Under the pieces are notes generated by a model, which saw only the letters and a list, made by a program, of their open reading frames with translations, had not been told where the DNA came from and searched no databases. Shown in pieces: positions 1-9,796 of a stretch of DNA of 64,000 nucleotides. This DNA comes from Hygrocybe punicea. Its lineage: Eukaryota > Basidiomycota > Agaricomycetes > Agaricales > Hygrophoraceae. Both the position numbers and the translations under genes were made by a program. The DNA is taken from assembly GCA_963556145.1 (NCBI GenBank), contig OY744469.1, positions 5,924,767 to 5,988,766 of the forward strand. The letters run 5' to 3'. The first letter of the stretch is position 1. Each line of letters starts with the position of its first letter.

Positions 1-2218
1 ACGACTGTCATTTGATAGGCTGGATGTTGCAAAGCAGGCCTTCGAAGCGTTCGTGAATAAACTCCAATCGTTTGATTTGCCCATTGCTTTAGGTAATATT
101 TTTATGTGCACAAGAAGGGCATTGTTTACCCTTTGCGCAGGTTTGGTTAGCTTTGGCAAAAGTGTTGCTATTAAACAGGTATTTCTTTCGTTCGCGGCCG
201 TCACCAGTACCAATTTCTTCTGAATGTAGGAAATAACAATGATCAAAGAGAACTTCCGGGATCGAGTCAGGGCTGTTGAGGTATTTTCAACTTTCTCGTT
301 GTCGATGACATTGCTTGACACGGATGATGCAACTTTTTTCTTTCTATAGGCTGATGGTGACACGCCACTCATGGATAGGTATGCTTGTATTTCATAGGCT
401 AGTTGTTCATACAAATTCTCACTTATTTGTTTAGTTTGTCAATGGCCCAGAACATGCTTTCGCAATACCACAGCCAGGTCTGGAACATCTTCCTGCCTCT
501 TAACAGCAACAGGACTCAAACTAACTGCATACCCCAGCATCCTTCCGCACGGTTGCGCATCTTGTGTTTGACGGACGGTGTTGACGTTGGTTCGGTCATC
601 CAACCTCATGTTGTCTGCCCTAAGCTACAGAGAGCTGGTATCAAGCTTGATGCTATTAACTTCCAAGGTCCTGTCCACGATCTTGATTTACACGCCATTG
701 CAGTCGCAACTGGTGGATACTCCTTTAGGGTTGATACGGTTTGTAATATGCTTCTTTATATATTTCCTAGCCTTTCATCCATCTGCTAGGTCGAAAACGC
801 GCTTGCCATTGTAGAATTGGAAACAGTTCTTGCTTCGAAAGATAGGGTAGCTGTCTTGAACGTTGAAGAATTTCATCTAATCTAATGTCCCTTCAGATTG
901 ACCGACCCTACAGAAGCCCTGTGGTAAGCTCTTTTGGACTTGCACGGTACAAAGGAGAGCCAATGGACGAAGTGACGGTGTATTCGTTTCCTGAACGAAG
1001 ACCACACACTGTGTGTTCCTTTTCTTTCTCTCTTGATTGTCACTTCATTGGTGCACAGAGAATTTCCAACTCCGTTGTGAGAGCTCAGAAGAAAGTAGCA
1101 ACGGCTGTGATCCCAACTACCATAGGAAGAACAAAGAGGCTGATGGATGAACTGCGTCAGGTTGTTGTGAGTGATATGTGTATAACCCACCAATCTACTA
1201 CCAATCTAAGTGATTAAATGTCCGGTTTTAGAACTTACCGCATCGTGCGTTAATCACCAGTATTTCTTCGCAATATTAAATGTTTGAACATACAGCTGCT
1301 ATCGATGTGTATACTTGTGATGAAGATATTGGTTTTTGGAAAGCTGTCGTTCAAGCACCTGAAGAAGTAAGTGAATAATAAGTCGACGTGTAATTCTCCT
1401 GAACCTTTATAGTCACCATATGCTGGAGGTTGCTTTCTTCTCTACGTCGATTTTCCTTCGGATTATCCTCAGAAGCCGCCTGAAGTGTATGTGTCCAAGC
1501 TTGTCCCAAAGCGTGTCTCATGTGTTCTGTAGACGATTCGTCACCAAGATCTTGCATCCAAATAGTACGCAAATCGAAAAATTTATTTGACGTTTATTCA
1601 CTGTTTTCCCAGTTAATCGGCATGGTAAAGTGTGTCATGCTGCGCTTGATAGGAGTTGGGTCGCCAGCATGTCGATGACGTATGTAAAGCCGACCTTCCG
1701 TTGAAAATATTCATCGTGATGTTTCATACTTAGCACGATTTTCCAAGTCATTTTTGGTCTTTTGTTGACGCCGGATACGGATAATCCAGTGACGCTCACT
1801 TTTTGCTTTGACTCGTGACTTTGACTCATCATGCATTCGTGTAGCTCGATCTTCATGCCACGATGCAATACAATGATGACACCGGTCAACATGCACTTAA
1901 ACTAAATGAAATGGTTTGCTTCCCCCTTTACCACACATCTGACTTTATTGAGAACCTTCTAGGTCCAACTTTTTGCTGGAAAGACTCGGGAACAATGGAG
2001 ACTCGAGCTCGATCCGTAGGAAATTCCGATGTATGTGTATATGTAAATTTGTAAAGCTACTGTATCAACTGGTCATTTACACCAATATCAACATCGTCAG
2101 TCTTGTATCTGTTCATAGATTCCGAATAATGTCCATTGCTTACCATAAGATGAGTACTCTTAAGTCGATAAACCGTCGAAGGGCACCAGCCCTTCCCTCC
2201 GATTATCAGAGTAAATAA
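1..2218 (+). CDS. vWA domain - E2 ubiquitin-conjugating (UBC) fusion protein, 5' end outside window
   Basis: Spliced reading of the plus strand gives a von Willebrand A region first: RLDVAKQAFEAFVNKL near base 20, then LVSFGKSVA, and RILCLTDGVDVGS around 560-600 followed by LHAIAVATGGY. A UBC core follows: WKAVVQAPEE (about 1340), FPSDYPQKPPEVRFVTKI, HPNINRHGKVCHAALDRSW (about 1560-1660) with the E2 HPN motif and the catalytic Cys in KVCHA, then FGLLLTPDTDNPLDL and a terminal helix ending KTREQWRLELDP. Fungal proteins of this architecture are predicted to transfer ubiquitin; the vWA part would bind a partner. At least seven introns interrupt it. The stop is either the TAG at 2017-2019 or, if an intron beginning there is spliced, the TAA at 2216-2218. 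The start lies upstream of the window. The UBC assignment is firm; exact exon edges are not. Confidence 0.82.
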
Positions 2219-3528
2219 TTATAGCGTATCCAGGAGGATCAAAGTTGTGATAAGAACAATGATGCCCATACAAATATTGTTGGAGACTAAAGCATTGGCA
2301 GCAGAAGCCGCTTCGTAACTGCGGCAAACGTTATGACGTTGTACACGTGTTCAAAGAAAAATCAAGGCAACATACGTGATGCCATCTATCTGGGTTTCAC
2401 CATCGACGGTTTTCCCAGTCACTTGATTTTCTGCATCCGCCCTCGACAAGTTTGATTCGAAGAGGCCTTGAGGTGGGATAAGGCCGCAGGAAATGGAAGA
2501 CGAATAAGTGTTGAATATTTGGGGATTCCCGCCGTTGATGGAGAGGCTCACGTTACCACCCGTGGGAGAAAACACGGTATGGATGAATGCAGCCCGACCT
2601 GTGACGATAAGACATTATCAGATCTCTGAAAGGGAAAACCTAATCTATATCTATGTATACGTACCGGTGAAATTGAAAGAAAAGGTTGAATCCCTCGTAG
2701 AGCTGACACGGATGCGTTTGTGTTTGACGCATTTGGGAACATCGGTGAGTGTTTTCCAAGCATCCGGAGGGTCATATGTAATGCGGCGATTGTCGCTGGT
2801 GATACTTATGTTTCGAAATCCAGATGGAGCTGCAGTGGGCGGTGGCGGCGGTGGGCTATTGGTTACACTTGTTGTTAGCGTCGTCTGAGTCGAGGTGGGC
2901 ATGAGGGTGGATGGCTGGGTGGATGAGCCCGTGGTTGTGTCAGTAATTGACTCTGTGATCGAGTTCGTGCTTAGGGAAGTTGTGGTGGTAGATATGTTTG
3001 CGGTCGTCAGTTCAGTGGCAGTGATGGATAAAGATGAGTTGTTTGAGCCTCAGATTTCCAGGCATCAAGGATTAGCATGTGATGAAGAATGATTGAGGAC
3101 ACGACATACCGCAACATGAGAGCGTTGGGTCTGTGCACATGACTATGAAGTGGAAGTTAGGCCCATACAAGAGCAAGCAAAAGGGGATGCTCACCCCAAT
3201 GAAGGGGGCAGCAGCAGCATACGGCACTTGAATTCGTGTCAGGCGGGCATGAGGACCTCCATGAATGGAAAGAACTTGAGCACTTGCTCGTATCGGATAA
3301 TCAAGCGACGGATCACACTCACACTGTGCAAGTAAAACTTCCCGGTATGTAGAACGCACACAAGTCGACGTCCTGGCGTGAGGGGTTCGGTGCACGAGAA
3401 CTTTGAAGACTGGGTAAAGTAGTTGGTGGAACACGGAAGGGATTAATGTAAATGTTAGCCGGATGGGGGGTAATAACGCTAAGGACCGGGACTAGAATCG
3501 CAATGACGAGAAGAACTCGAGCACACAT
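2219..3528 (-). CDS. Secreted or membrane-anchored Ser/Thr-rich surface protein
   Basis: The ATG at 3528 opens a hydrophobic signal peptide (MCARVLLVIAILVPVLS), followed by an intron. Next come a Cys-containing segment (ECDPSLDYPIRAS, then CTDPTLSCC), a long Ser/Thr-rich stalk (3060-2890) and a Pro run. A beta-sandwich-like module follows, with ISITSDNRRITYDPPDAW, FSFNFTGT and VSLSINGGNPQIFNTY (2850-2480), of the kind common in Agaricomycete single-pass surface proteins. The last exon ends in a hydrophobic stretch, ICMGIIVLITTLILLDTL, which could be a membrane anchor or a GPI signal; the TAA is at 2219-2221. Function is unknown; cell-wall or membrane surface display is inferred from the signal, stalk and tail. 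It converges on the E2 gene with no spacer. Exon borders are inferred by eye. Confidence 0.6.
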
Positions 3529-3840
3529 AATGGTTCGCAGAGGAATCGACCAACAGCCAGGTATCTAAGGCATTGATCCCTTGTGCGATACTCGGTTTTC
3601 CAGGGCCCAAGGCACCGCTTCTCAACGATGGTTTAAACATCCGTGAAGCGCCAAGGCGGTTCCCAAGGCGGTTGCGGACGCCCTGATGGCTGTCAGAGAA
3701 CGTCTGACCGCCGCCGACTTTGTCCACGGGACATTGTCCATAAGTTCACCCGGCCATTACAAAGCTTTGGTGTTGTTTGTTGCGCCATGGCTGAGCTTGA
3801 ATGCTAAGTCAGAGAAGCGCAATTTAGTTTTGTGCGCCAT
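3529..3840. other. Intergenic region upstream of the CxC5/CxC6 gene
   Basis: I see no convincing coding sequence. It holds a GC-rich block (about 3600-3740) with short repeats of AAGGCGGTT and the 31-bp motif at 3702-3732 described separately. It serves as the divergent promoter space between the surface-protein gene (-) and the CxC5/CxC6 gene (+). Confidence 0.6.
3702..3732 (+). promoter_or_regulatory. 31-bp element also found upstream of the gene at 9797-12780
   Basis: The 31 bases beginning GTCTGACCGCCGCC and ending TCCACGGGAC recur exactly, as reverse complement, at 12917-12947. Each copy points toward its downstream gene: this one ends 108 bp before the ATG at 3841. The sharing is seen directly. 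A promoter or 5'-leader role, or an inverted repeat of a mobile unit, is inference. Confidence 0.4.
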
Positions 3841-6086
3841 ATGTCGCTATCCTCCTTGCTTGAGACTGTTCGGGATTGCGACGAAAGTACACTACTCTCT
3901 ATCCCTCAATTTCTTTCTCTTTTCTCGCTGGTTTCCCACCTTCGAAAGCATCTTGGTTGGAGCCAAAGGCCTGATTCTTCTGCTCTTCCCGTTCTCCTGC
4001 CCAACAACATTGCAAACTTTCTCTGCTTAGCGCTTAACATCAACGACGTGGTTCTTCGCAAGATATGGCAAGCTCTCCGACCATTTTTGGAGGCTATACC
4101 GGAGAAGCACGAGGATGGCACCACGTATGACTCTGCGCTGTACAATGCTTCCCTTCTTCCGCTATTCCTCAAATATGGACTCCCATCTGGCATTGGTAGG
4201 AACAAAACCTTTTCTAATACTCATTCTCTTACAGTCTATCTTGCTTTGAACAGGCTTCTTTGACCTCTTCCCACCCACACAAACCTGTCTAGATCCGAAA
4301 TGTTGCATCAGCAGCAAGGGTTCAAATATTCGGGAACTGACTGATGTTTCCCCTTATGAGGTGGTTCTATTTACACGCTTCATGGGTGCGCTACCAGTTT
4401 GGGCATACTCTGCCGTTTGTCCTGGTAACGCCGATGCTTGACTTATTGACATATTTTGCTGACATTGTTCCGTAGCCTGTAAAACCCGATACTATCCAAA
4501 CTACTATGTTCACGAAAGCCATTCTGTTCGTACGTACTACCCAGAAATCCCAGAAATCATCCAAGTTTCAATGCACCATTATGTCGAGGCAAGCTTAGCT
4601 CGAGAGTTCACGAACCAAATGGTTTGTGCGTGGTATGTTGGTTGAATTAATGCTCACTTATTATAGGGCTGACAATTTTACAGGGTATCTGGAAGTAACT
4701 TAGCTCGCATATACAACCTCAATTTCAGAGACCCCGAAGCTAGGATCGTGCCTTTCCAGTGGCCTTACGAGCTCGCATTGACGTGCGACCAAGTGTGGGA
4801 TTCATTTTTCATTTACGCCTTGTTGCGGGATCATGAGGAGCACGGGACTGTCCTCGAGTTGCCACACGTTGCACCAAGTCAAGTATCCCGCCTTCGTGCT
4901 GCACTGGAAGCTCGGACAGCGGCCATGGCTGGGCCCGGACAAGAATTCTGGAACCATGCCTGTGAACTCTGCTGCAAATACAGGACGACAGAAGCTGGTG
5001 TTGTCGGTATGTCGCTTTGCACTGCAGTTGTGTTTATACTGGACTACTAGAGCCGTTGTCCCCGATAGAAGCCCTGCGTGCTACGGTCACCGACGGCATC
5101 AGCATCGGTCACCCTTGTTGTGGAGTACACGATTGCAAGGAGCCATTGCAATCTCAACGGAAAAGGTTTTGCGCTCGTCACGATGATATGAAGAACTTGT
5201 GTGCGGTGACAACATGTTCGCGGCCTTGCGACCCTGGCTACAAGACGTGTGGAATACAAGACCACCGTCGGCTTGAAGCGGCTGGAAACGAACAACGAAC
5301 TGCGATGTTCCAATTACGGCAACGGCTGGAGCGGCTTAACACAACACAAATCGAAGATGCCCTGTCATCCGAACTTGGAGCTTCAGTGTCATCGTTGGAT
5401 GTAGATGAAGATGCAGAGGTTAATACTGCGGTGGAATGCAATGACAAGTCACCGGAAGGTAACAAGCAACCTCGTATCCGATTAAATCGCCGGCGCACCC
5501 ACAACGAACAACTCTGTGTTACCACCTGTGGTGTGATCCTGGGTCGTGCCACTTTCTTTGGCTCGGAAGCCGTCAATGGCGTCGTGGTCAGTGATACCAT
5601 CCTGTCGCCATGCTTTAATTGACATGTTCACAGCTTTTTCACCAAAAACTTTTCCCTACTCCCCAGTCTGTCCCGGGTGTCAATTTCTTCGACAACAACT
5701 GCCACGTGAAAAAACACCTCAATGCGACAAACAACCATTATTTCAATCGATGTGCACTTCCGGTAGACGTATTTCACATGAAAACAAAGCATCGTGAATC
5801 CGATACTTTTTGCAATGAATGGTGTAACCCTGCTCAATTCCCCGATCTCATTGAAGACGGCAAGTGGACTTTTAACTCTTCGGCGGCAGAAATAACCAAT
5901 GCGTGGTTTGGCGGGTTCAAGGCCGTTGTACGGGAAATGCGAGTGGATAGGTACAATTTTTTCCTTGATGAAATGATCAAGCAACGCAACCGTCTGATTG
6001 TTGAGGATTTGTGCAAACGGCACGCACGTCCCTTTCAGATTCCTCGATGTGATCTTCTTGGTACTGGGTCTGGGGTTGTATATTAA
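3841..6086 (+). CDS. CxC5/CxC6 cysteine-cluster protein of the KDZ-transposon-associated family
   Basis: Six exons can be joined without a frame break: 3841-4195, 4254-4424, 4476-4632, 4684-5006, 5069-5586, 5634-6086, giving 658 residues. The ATG at 3841 begins MSLSSLLETV. The N-terminal helical part is followed by a CxC5-type cluster (CLDPKCC, then CPACKTRYYPNYYV). A CxC6-type cluster follows (GHPCCGVHDC, KRFCARHDDM, LCAVTTCSRPC, GYKTC). The C-terminus (FFDNNCHVKKHLN, PVDVFHMKTKHRESDTFC, AWFGGFKAVVREM, RYNFFLDEMIKQRN) resembles the core described for this family in Agaricomycetes as a degenerate relative of KDZ transposases. Such proteins occur in large lineage-specific expansions. Biochemical activity is unproven; nucleic-acid binding through the Cys clusters is inferred. 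All splice sites are GT-AG and the frame is open throughout, so it looks intact. Confidence 0.85.
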
Positions 6087-6534
6087 GTAGGGTATCGCAT
6101 GCGCGCAATGTACAAAATAGTGCAATAAATTTGTTTCGCGCGCACTTTTCAAACACGTAGAGCGCACATTTTTGAATGGGTTCCGCGCACATTCCAGCAC
6201 GGAGCGCACATATCAAAGTAGCGCGATTAATGGTGTTTATAGCGTGTATTCCGGCACGAAGCGCACAATTAGTAGTCTTTTGTAGCGCGCAACTGCACAT
6301 GAATGATGAGCGCGCGAGAATTCAATTGTGCGCAACATGTATACAAATGCAACTGGTTGAACAATCACATTAAAGAGATGACAGTCTGTGACTATAACAA
6401 AAAGTGTGTTTAAAAGAAGTGTGGGTGAATGAGGGAGACGGTCATGTAAAAGTAAAAGGAATAGAAGAGTGTTCAGGGAAAGACGGAGTCTTCGCGCACG
6501 CGCAGAGAGGGAAATATTTCTTGTAGATATTGAT
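6087..6534. other. GCGC-rich intergenic spacer
   Basis: No gene seen. The stretch 6095-6340 is full of degenerate GCGCAC/GCGCGC words in an otherwise AT-rich background. Similar words recur in the spacers at 9570-9660, 12830-12850, 15740-15810 and 27000-27065. It separates two convergent genes. Confidence 0.5.
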
Positions 6535-8274
6535 CTATGCCCAGGGATTGTGTCGAGGCTTTCCTGGAATGTGAAACCCAGAGCGAGTGACTGGCGACAA
6601 CGCGCTAGTGGAAGGACGTGAGGTGGCTGATGCCGATGCAACACCTTCGGTATCTGGAACAATTGCAGGGAAGACGCCACCAGGACCTGCAACATTGTTT
6701 GGTGCAGGTGGAGTGGGTGGCAATGGCGAAAACGGGTTACTGTGGTTGGATATCCCTAACTGCTCATCCATGTCGGTAATATAAGAGTAGTCGAATATCT
6801 CAGGGCCATCAAGGATGTCCAAATCACTCCAAGAAATAGGTGAATTGCGGGCATTTCTCACCGGGCTTGGAGGCTCTGAACCTGGGGTCACTGAAATAAG
6901 GTGGGTTTGAGATCATCCAGGCAATCACTACCACTGAGTAGCCATACCTCTTGGGCGTTTGACTTGCAAATCCTCATTACTTGTGTTCGTCTTAGAAGAA
7001 TCATTGCGCTTCCTCGTTCTGGCATAGTTCTGGTCAGACCCGGTGATCCGATCATCATCTGAACTACTGTTGTCGCTGATACTAAGCACCTCTGAATCTC
7101 CAGTGTATCACCGATCAGGCCAGCAAGTCCAACAATGTGAAATATGACAACGTACCAACAATCTCGGGGCGTTGCACAGATATCTTCCCTCCATTGGTAT
7201 TGTCATTGCGGCTCGTTGTGGAGTCAACCGACCCCGAATCGGAATCAGAATTGGGACCTGGAGAGATTGCCTTGCGGCCCCTTCTACTAGACTTGTGATC
7301 AGCCCCCCTTTTCACCCTGATCAACTCAGTCGCAGATCCTGTCGTGCCATCAGAATCCGGTTCACTCTCTCCATTTCTTGCATGTTCCGTGGCAACTTCC
7401 CAGTTAGAGTAAACAATTTCTGGAATTCCATGACGAGGAGCTGTTGGAGAGTCAGCAGGCTCTGGCTTTCTCGTCAAATGAACTAACCAATTCGGACAGA
7501 GTAATCCGTATACTTGCGACCCATAGAGCCTTTTGCAGCTGAGACATGGACACCTGTGGTTGTTGCCCTATGGACCACAAACAGGCTGGCATGATCCTTT
7601 CGCAACAAGACCCAATGAAATTTGCCTGAAGCTGGCCGACCATAATGTGCATCGAGCCACGTGAAGGCTTCTGGCAGCAGTTGACGAAACCACTCATCAA
7701 GTTGGGTTTGATTCCAACTTAATTTAAATTCAAGATCCGTGACTTCATCGTTTTCCACAGCGAGACGACACTGAATGTAGCTTTCTATTTCCTGTGCTCT
7801 GGGATATTTGGTCTGAACCAGTTCACCATCGGCCTATGGAGTAGCAGATCAGTAGAAATTATATGATTCAAAAGTTAGTCTTACACGCAGTCCACACGGA
7901 ACCATGATGACCATCCCGACCTTAACCAGCTTGTCTGTCGTCTGAGAAGAATTTTGAAGCTAATTGTTGAGTTGTTGGCATGGTTCCGAAAATCTAAAAC
8001 ATACCGAAGGTGAAGCGTTCACCAGCCTCCTGCCTAAATTGCCATCCCCATCACCCAGCTTAGGGACTCCACCAGTATAGTTTCGAGTTATAGCTGAAGA
8101 ACTAGAACCCGTTTGTCCTTCGCGCACAATACGGGGCAACTTGGATGAGCGGTGACAGGTGTCAGTATGTTTACAATTGCGACATATCTTCGAGCCAGTG
8201 GTCCTGGCAGTGAATAGAAGGCAATCACAACGAGAATTGTCCTTTGCAGAGCCACCAGAGCAAGTAAGAACCAT
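6535..8274 (-). CDS. Uncharacterised Agaricomycete protein, N-terminal Cys/His cluster and Ser/Asp-rich tail
   Basis: The ATG at 8274 begins MVLTCSGGS. Exon 1 carries a small Cys/His cluster (CDCLLF, then ICRNCKHTDTCHRSS). After two introns comes the segment KVGMVIMVPCGLRADGELV. A conserved-looking block follows (about 7760-7490): WNQTQLDEWFRQLLPEAF, then HWVLLRKDHASLFVVHR and AAKGSMGRKYTDYSV. Further exons encode a hydrophilic Ser/Asp/Lys-rich region (7440-6960) and a Pro-rich end (SPLPPTPPAPNN); stop at 6535-6537. I recognise the middle block as a recurring fungal hypothetical-protein type but know no function. The Cys cluster suggests zinc binding. It is convergent with the CxC5/CxC6 gene. 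Six or so exons; borders inferred. Confidence 0.6.
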
Positions 8275-8454
8275 GGTGAACTTGTGTGTGAAGAAATTGG
8301 TCGAGGGCAAGGATGAGTAAAAAAACAAGAACAAAAAAACACGCCTTCTCTTGCCGATTTTCCCAGGCTTAAACGATCAACTTCGTTGAGGTATGACTGA
8401 ATTTCATTTGCACTGTAGCAAAGTAACGGTGTCAGGATAGATCAACAAGATTAC
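8275..8454. other. Divergent promoter region
   Basis: About 180 bp lie between two divergent start codons (8274 minus, 8455 plus). An A-rich tract sits near 8320-8340. No specific site is recognised. Confidence 0.4.
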
Positions 8455-9447
8455 ATGGGTAGCAAACGGCACGATACCTTTTATCTTAGCGATGGGTCTG
8501 TTGTCATTGAGGTTTGAAGGAATACGCAAACACTTCCGGTTGATACTAACCCTCCTGTAGCTACCTGGCATTCCCCATGGCACTCTCTATTGCCTCCCAA
8601 GGAGCTTGTTGGCCATACGATCGGGAGTCTTTCGAACGCTGTTCTCCTTACCCTGCAACACAACGAACCCGGAAGGGACCAATGACCAGAATCCGGTGGT
8701 GTTACACATACTGAGAGAGGATTTCGATCGAATTCTGGTGTTCCTTTTCAGTGGGTAAGTTCATATATTTCTAATAATTTCAAAGCACTCACTGCTTCAA
8801 ATAGCTACACCGCAAAAGATCTGACCGTCAATTTTCTATCGTCCGTGCTCAAGATGTCTGTGTTCCTAGAGATAACAGACGGGGAGGAATTTGCAACGGA
8901 AAAACTCCCCAAACTCCCAGAGTTTACCCCCGTGCTTCAATTACACTTAGCTCGCCTGCATCGTATCGACAAGTGGGTAGAACCAGCGTTTAGGCAGCTT
9001 TTAATGACTCCAACCACGGAACTCAATCCCGTTGACGCGAATCTGATTGGGCTTCCATTTTTCCACATTTTGATGAAGGCAAAGGCGGTGATCGACCAGC
9101 ATCGCCGAAGCATTGCCTTCTTCGCTCCAGATGCTGTGATTGACCCATTGTGTGGAAAGAGTACCACCTGCAGTAACTCATGGATAGTGGAATGGTGGCG
9201 GGGTCTTGCGAAACAACTTCTTCATCCTGATGCCGCCCTCACCGAATCTGAAATTTTGGCTGGTTTTGATACCGTGATGATTCCAGGAATGTGCGATTCC
9301 TGTCAAGCACGGTCAATTGCATGGGTGAAGGCAAAGAAGGTGTTTGAAAGAGAGCAAACCTTCATTCAGGCTGCTGTGACTGAGGTGATGGACTTGCAGA
9401 CCGACGAACCGATCAGGGCTTCCATGCGGGTCAATATTATTCAGTAG
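8455..9447 (+). CDS. BTB/POZ domain protein
   Basis: Three exons (8455-8511, 8561-8754, 8805-9447) join in frame to 297 residues. The ATG at 8455 starts MGSKRHDTFYLSDGSVVIE. The first third is a BTB/POZ fold of the fungal type: YLSDGSVVIE, then LYCLPRSLLAIRSGVFRTLF, then FDRILVFLFSGYTAKD. The rest is alpha-helical with no second domain I can name (HLARLHRIDKWVEPAFRQLL, WWRGLAKQLL, CDSCQARSIAWVKAKK). BTB domains dimerise and often recruit Cullin-3 ligases. In mushrooms these single-BTB proteins are a large expanded family with little known function. The stop at 9445-9447 lies inside a 48-bp direct repeat. The gene appears intact. Confidence 0.85.
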
Positions 9448-9530
9448 ATATGTCATTATATACCTTGAAAATTTTGTATCATTGATATTCAGTAGACATG
9501 TCATTATATACCTTCAAAAATTTGTATTGT
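9433..9530 (+). repeat. 48-bp direct duplication spanning the BTB stop codon
   Basis: Two tandem copies of about 48 bp contain TCAGTAGAYATGTCATTATA and a run around AAATTTTGTAT; CAGTAG recurs 48 bp apart (9442, 9490). They differ at a few bases. The first copy includes the end of the BTB coding region. Confidence 0.75.
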
Positions 9531-9796
9531 TGATATCGTCACTTTCACAGTCTTGCCATAGTATTAATGATTTGCGCGCGTATATGACTTGCGCGTGCTA
9601 TGACTTTGTGCGTGCACCATGACATGCGCAAACAAACACTTGTTGCGCAACACCACCCATCGATACCAATCCATCGATGCCACCACAAACATTGCAACGT
9701 ACGGTGAAAAAATTAGTTTTGATTAAAAGGATGATACGCTACTGACTTTGAAACAAAAGTAATGACTGTGGGCTACTACAAAACAAAAGTGGGATA
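9531..9796. other. Intergenic, GCGC/TGCGCA-rich
   Basis: No gene seen. It contains several TGCGCG and TGCGCA words (9570-9660) like the spacer at 6.1-6.3 kb, then AT-rich sequence. It lies between convergent genes. Confidence 0.4.
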
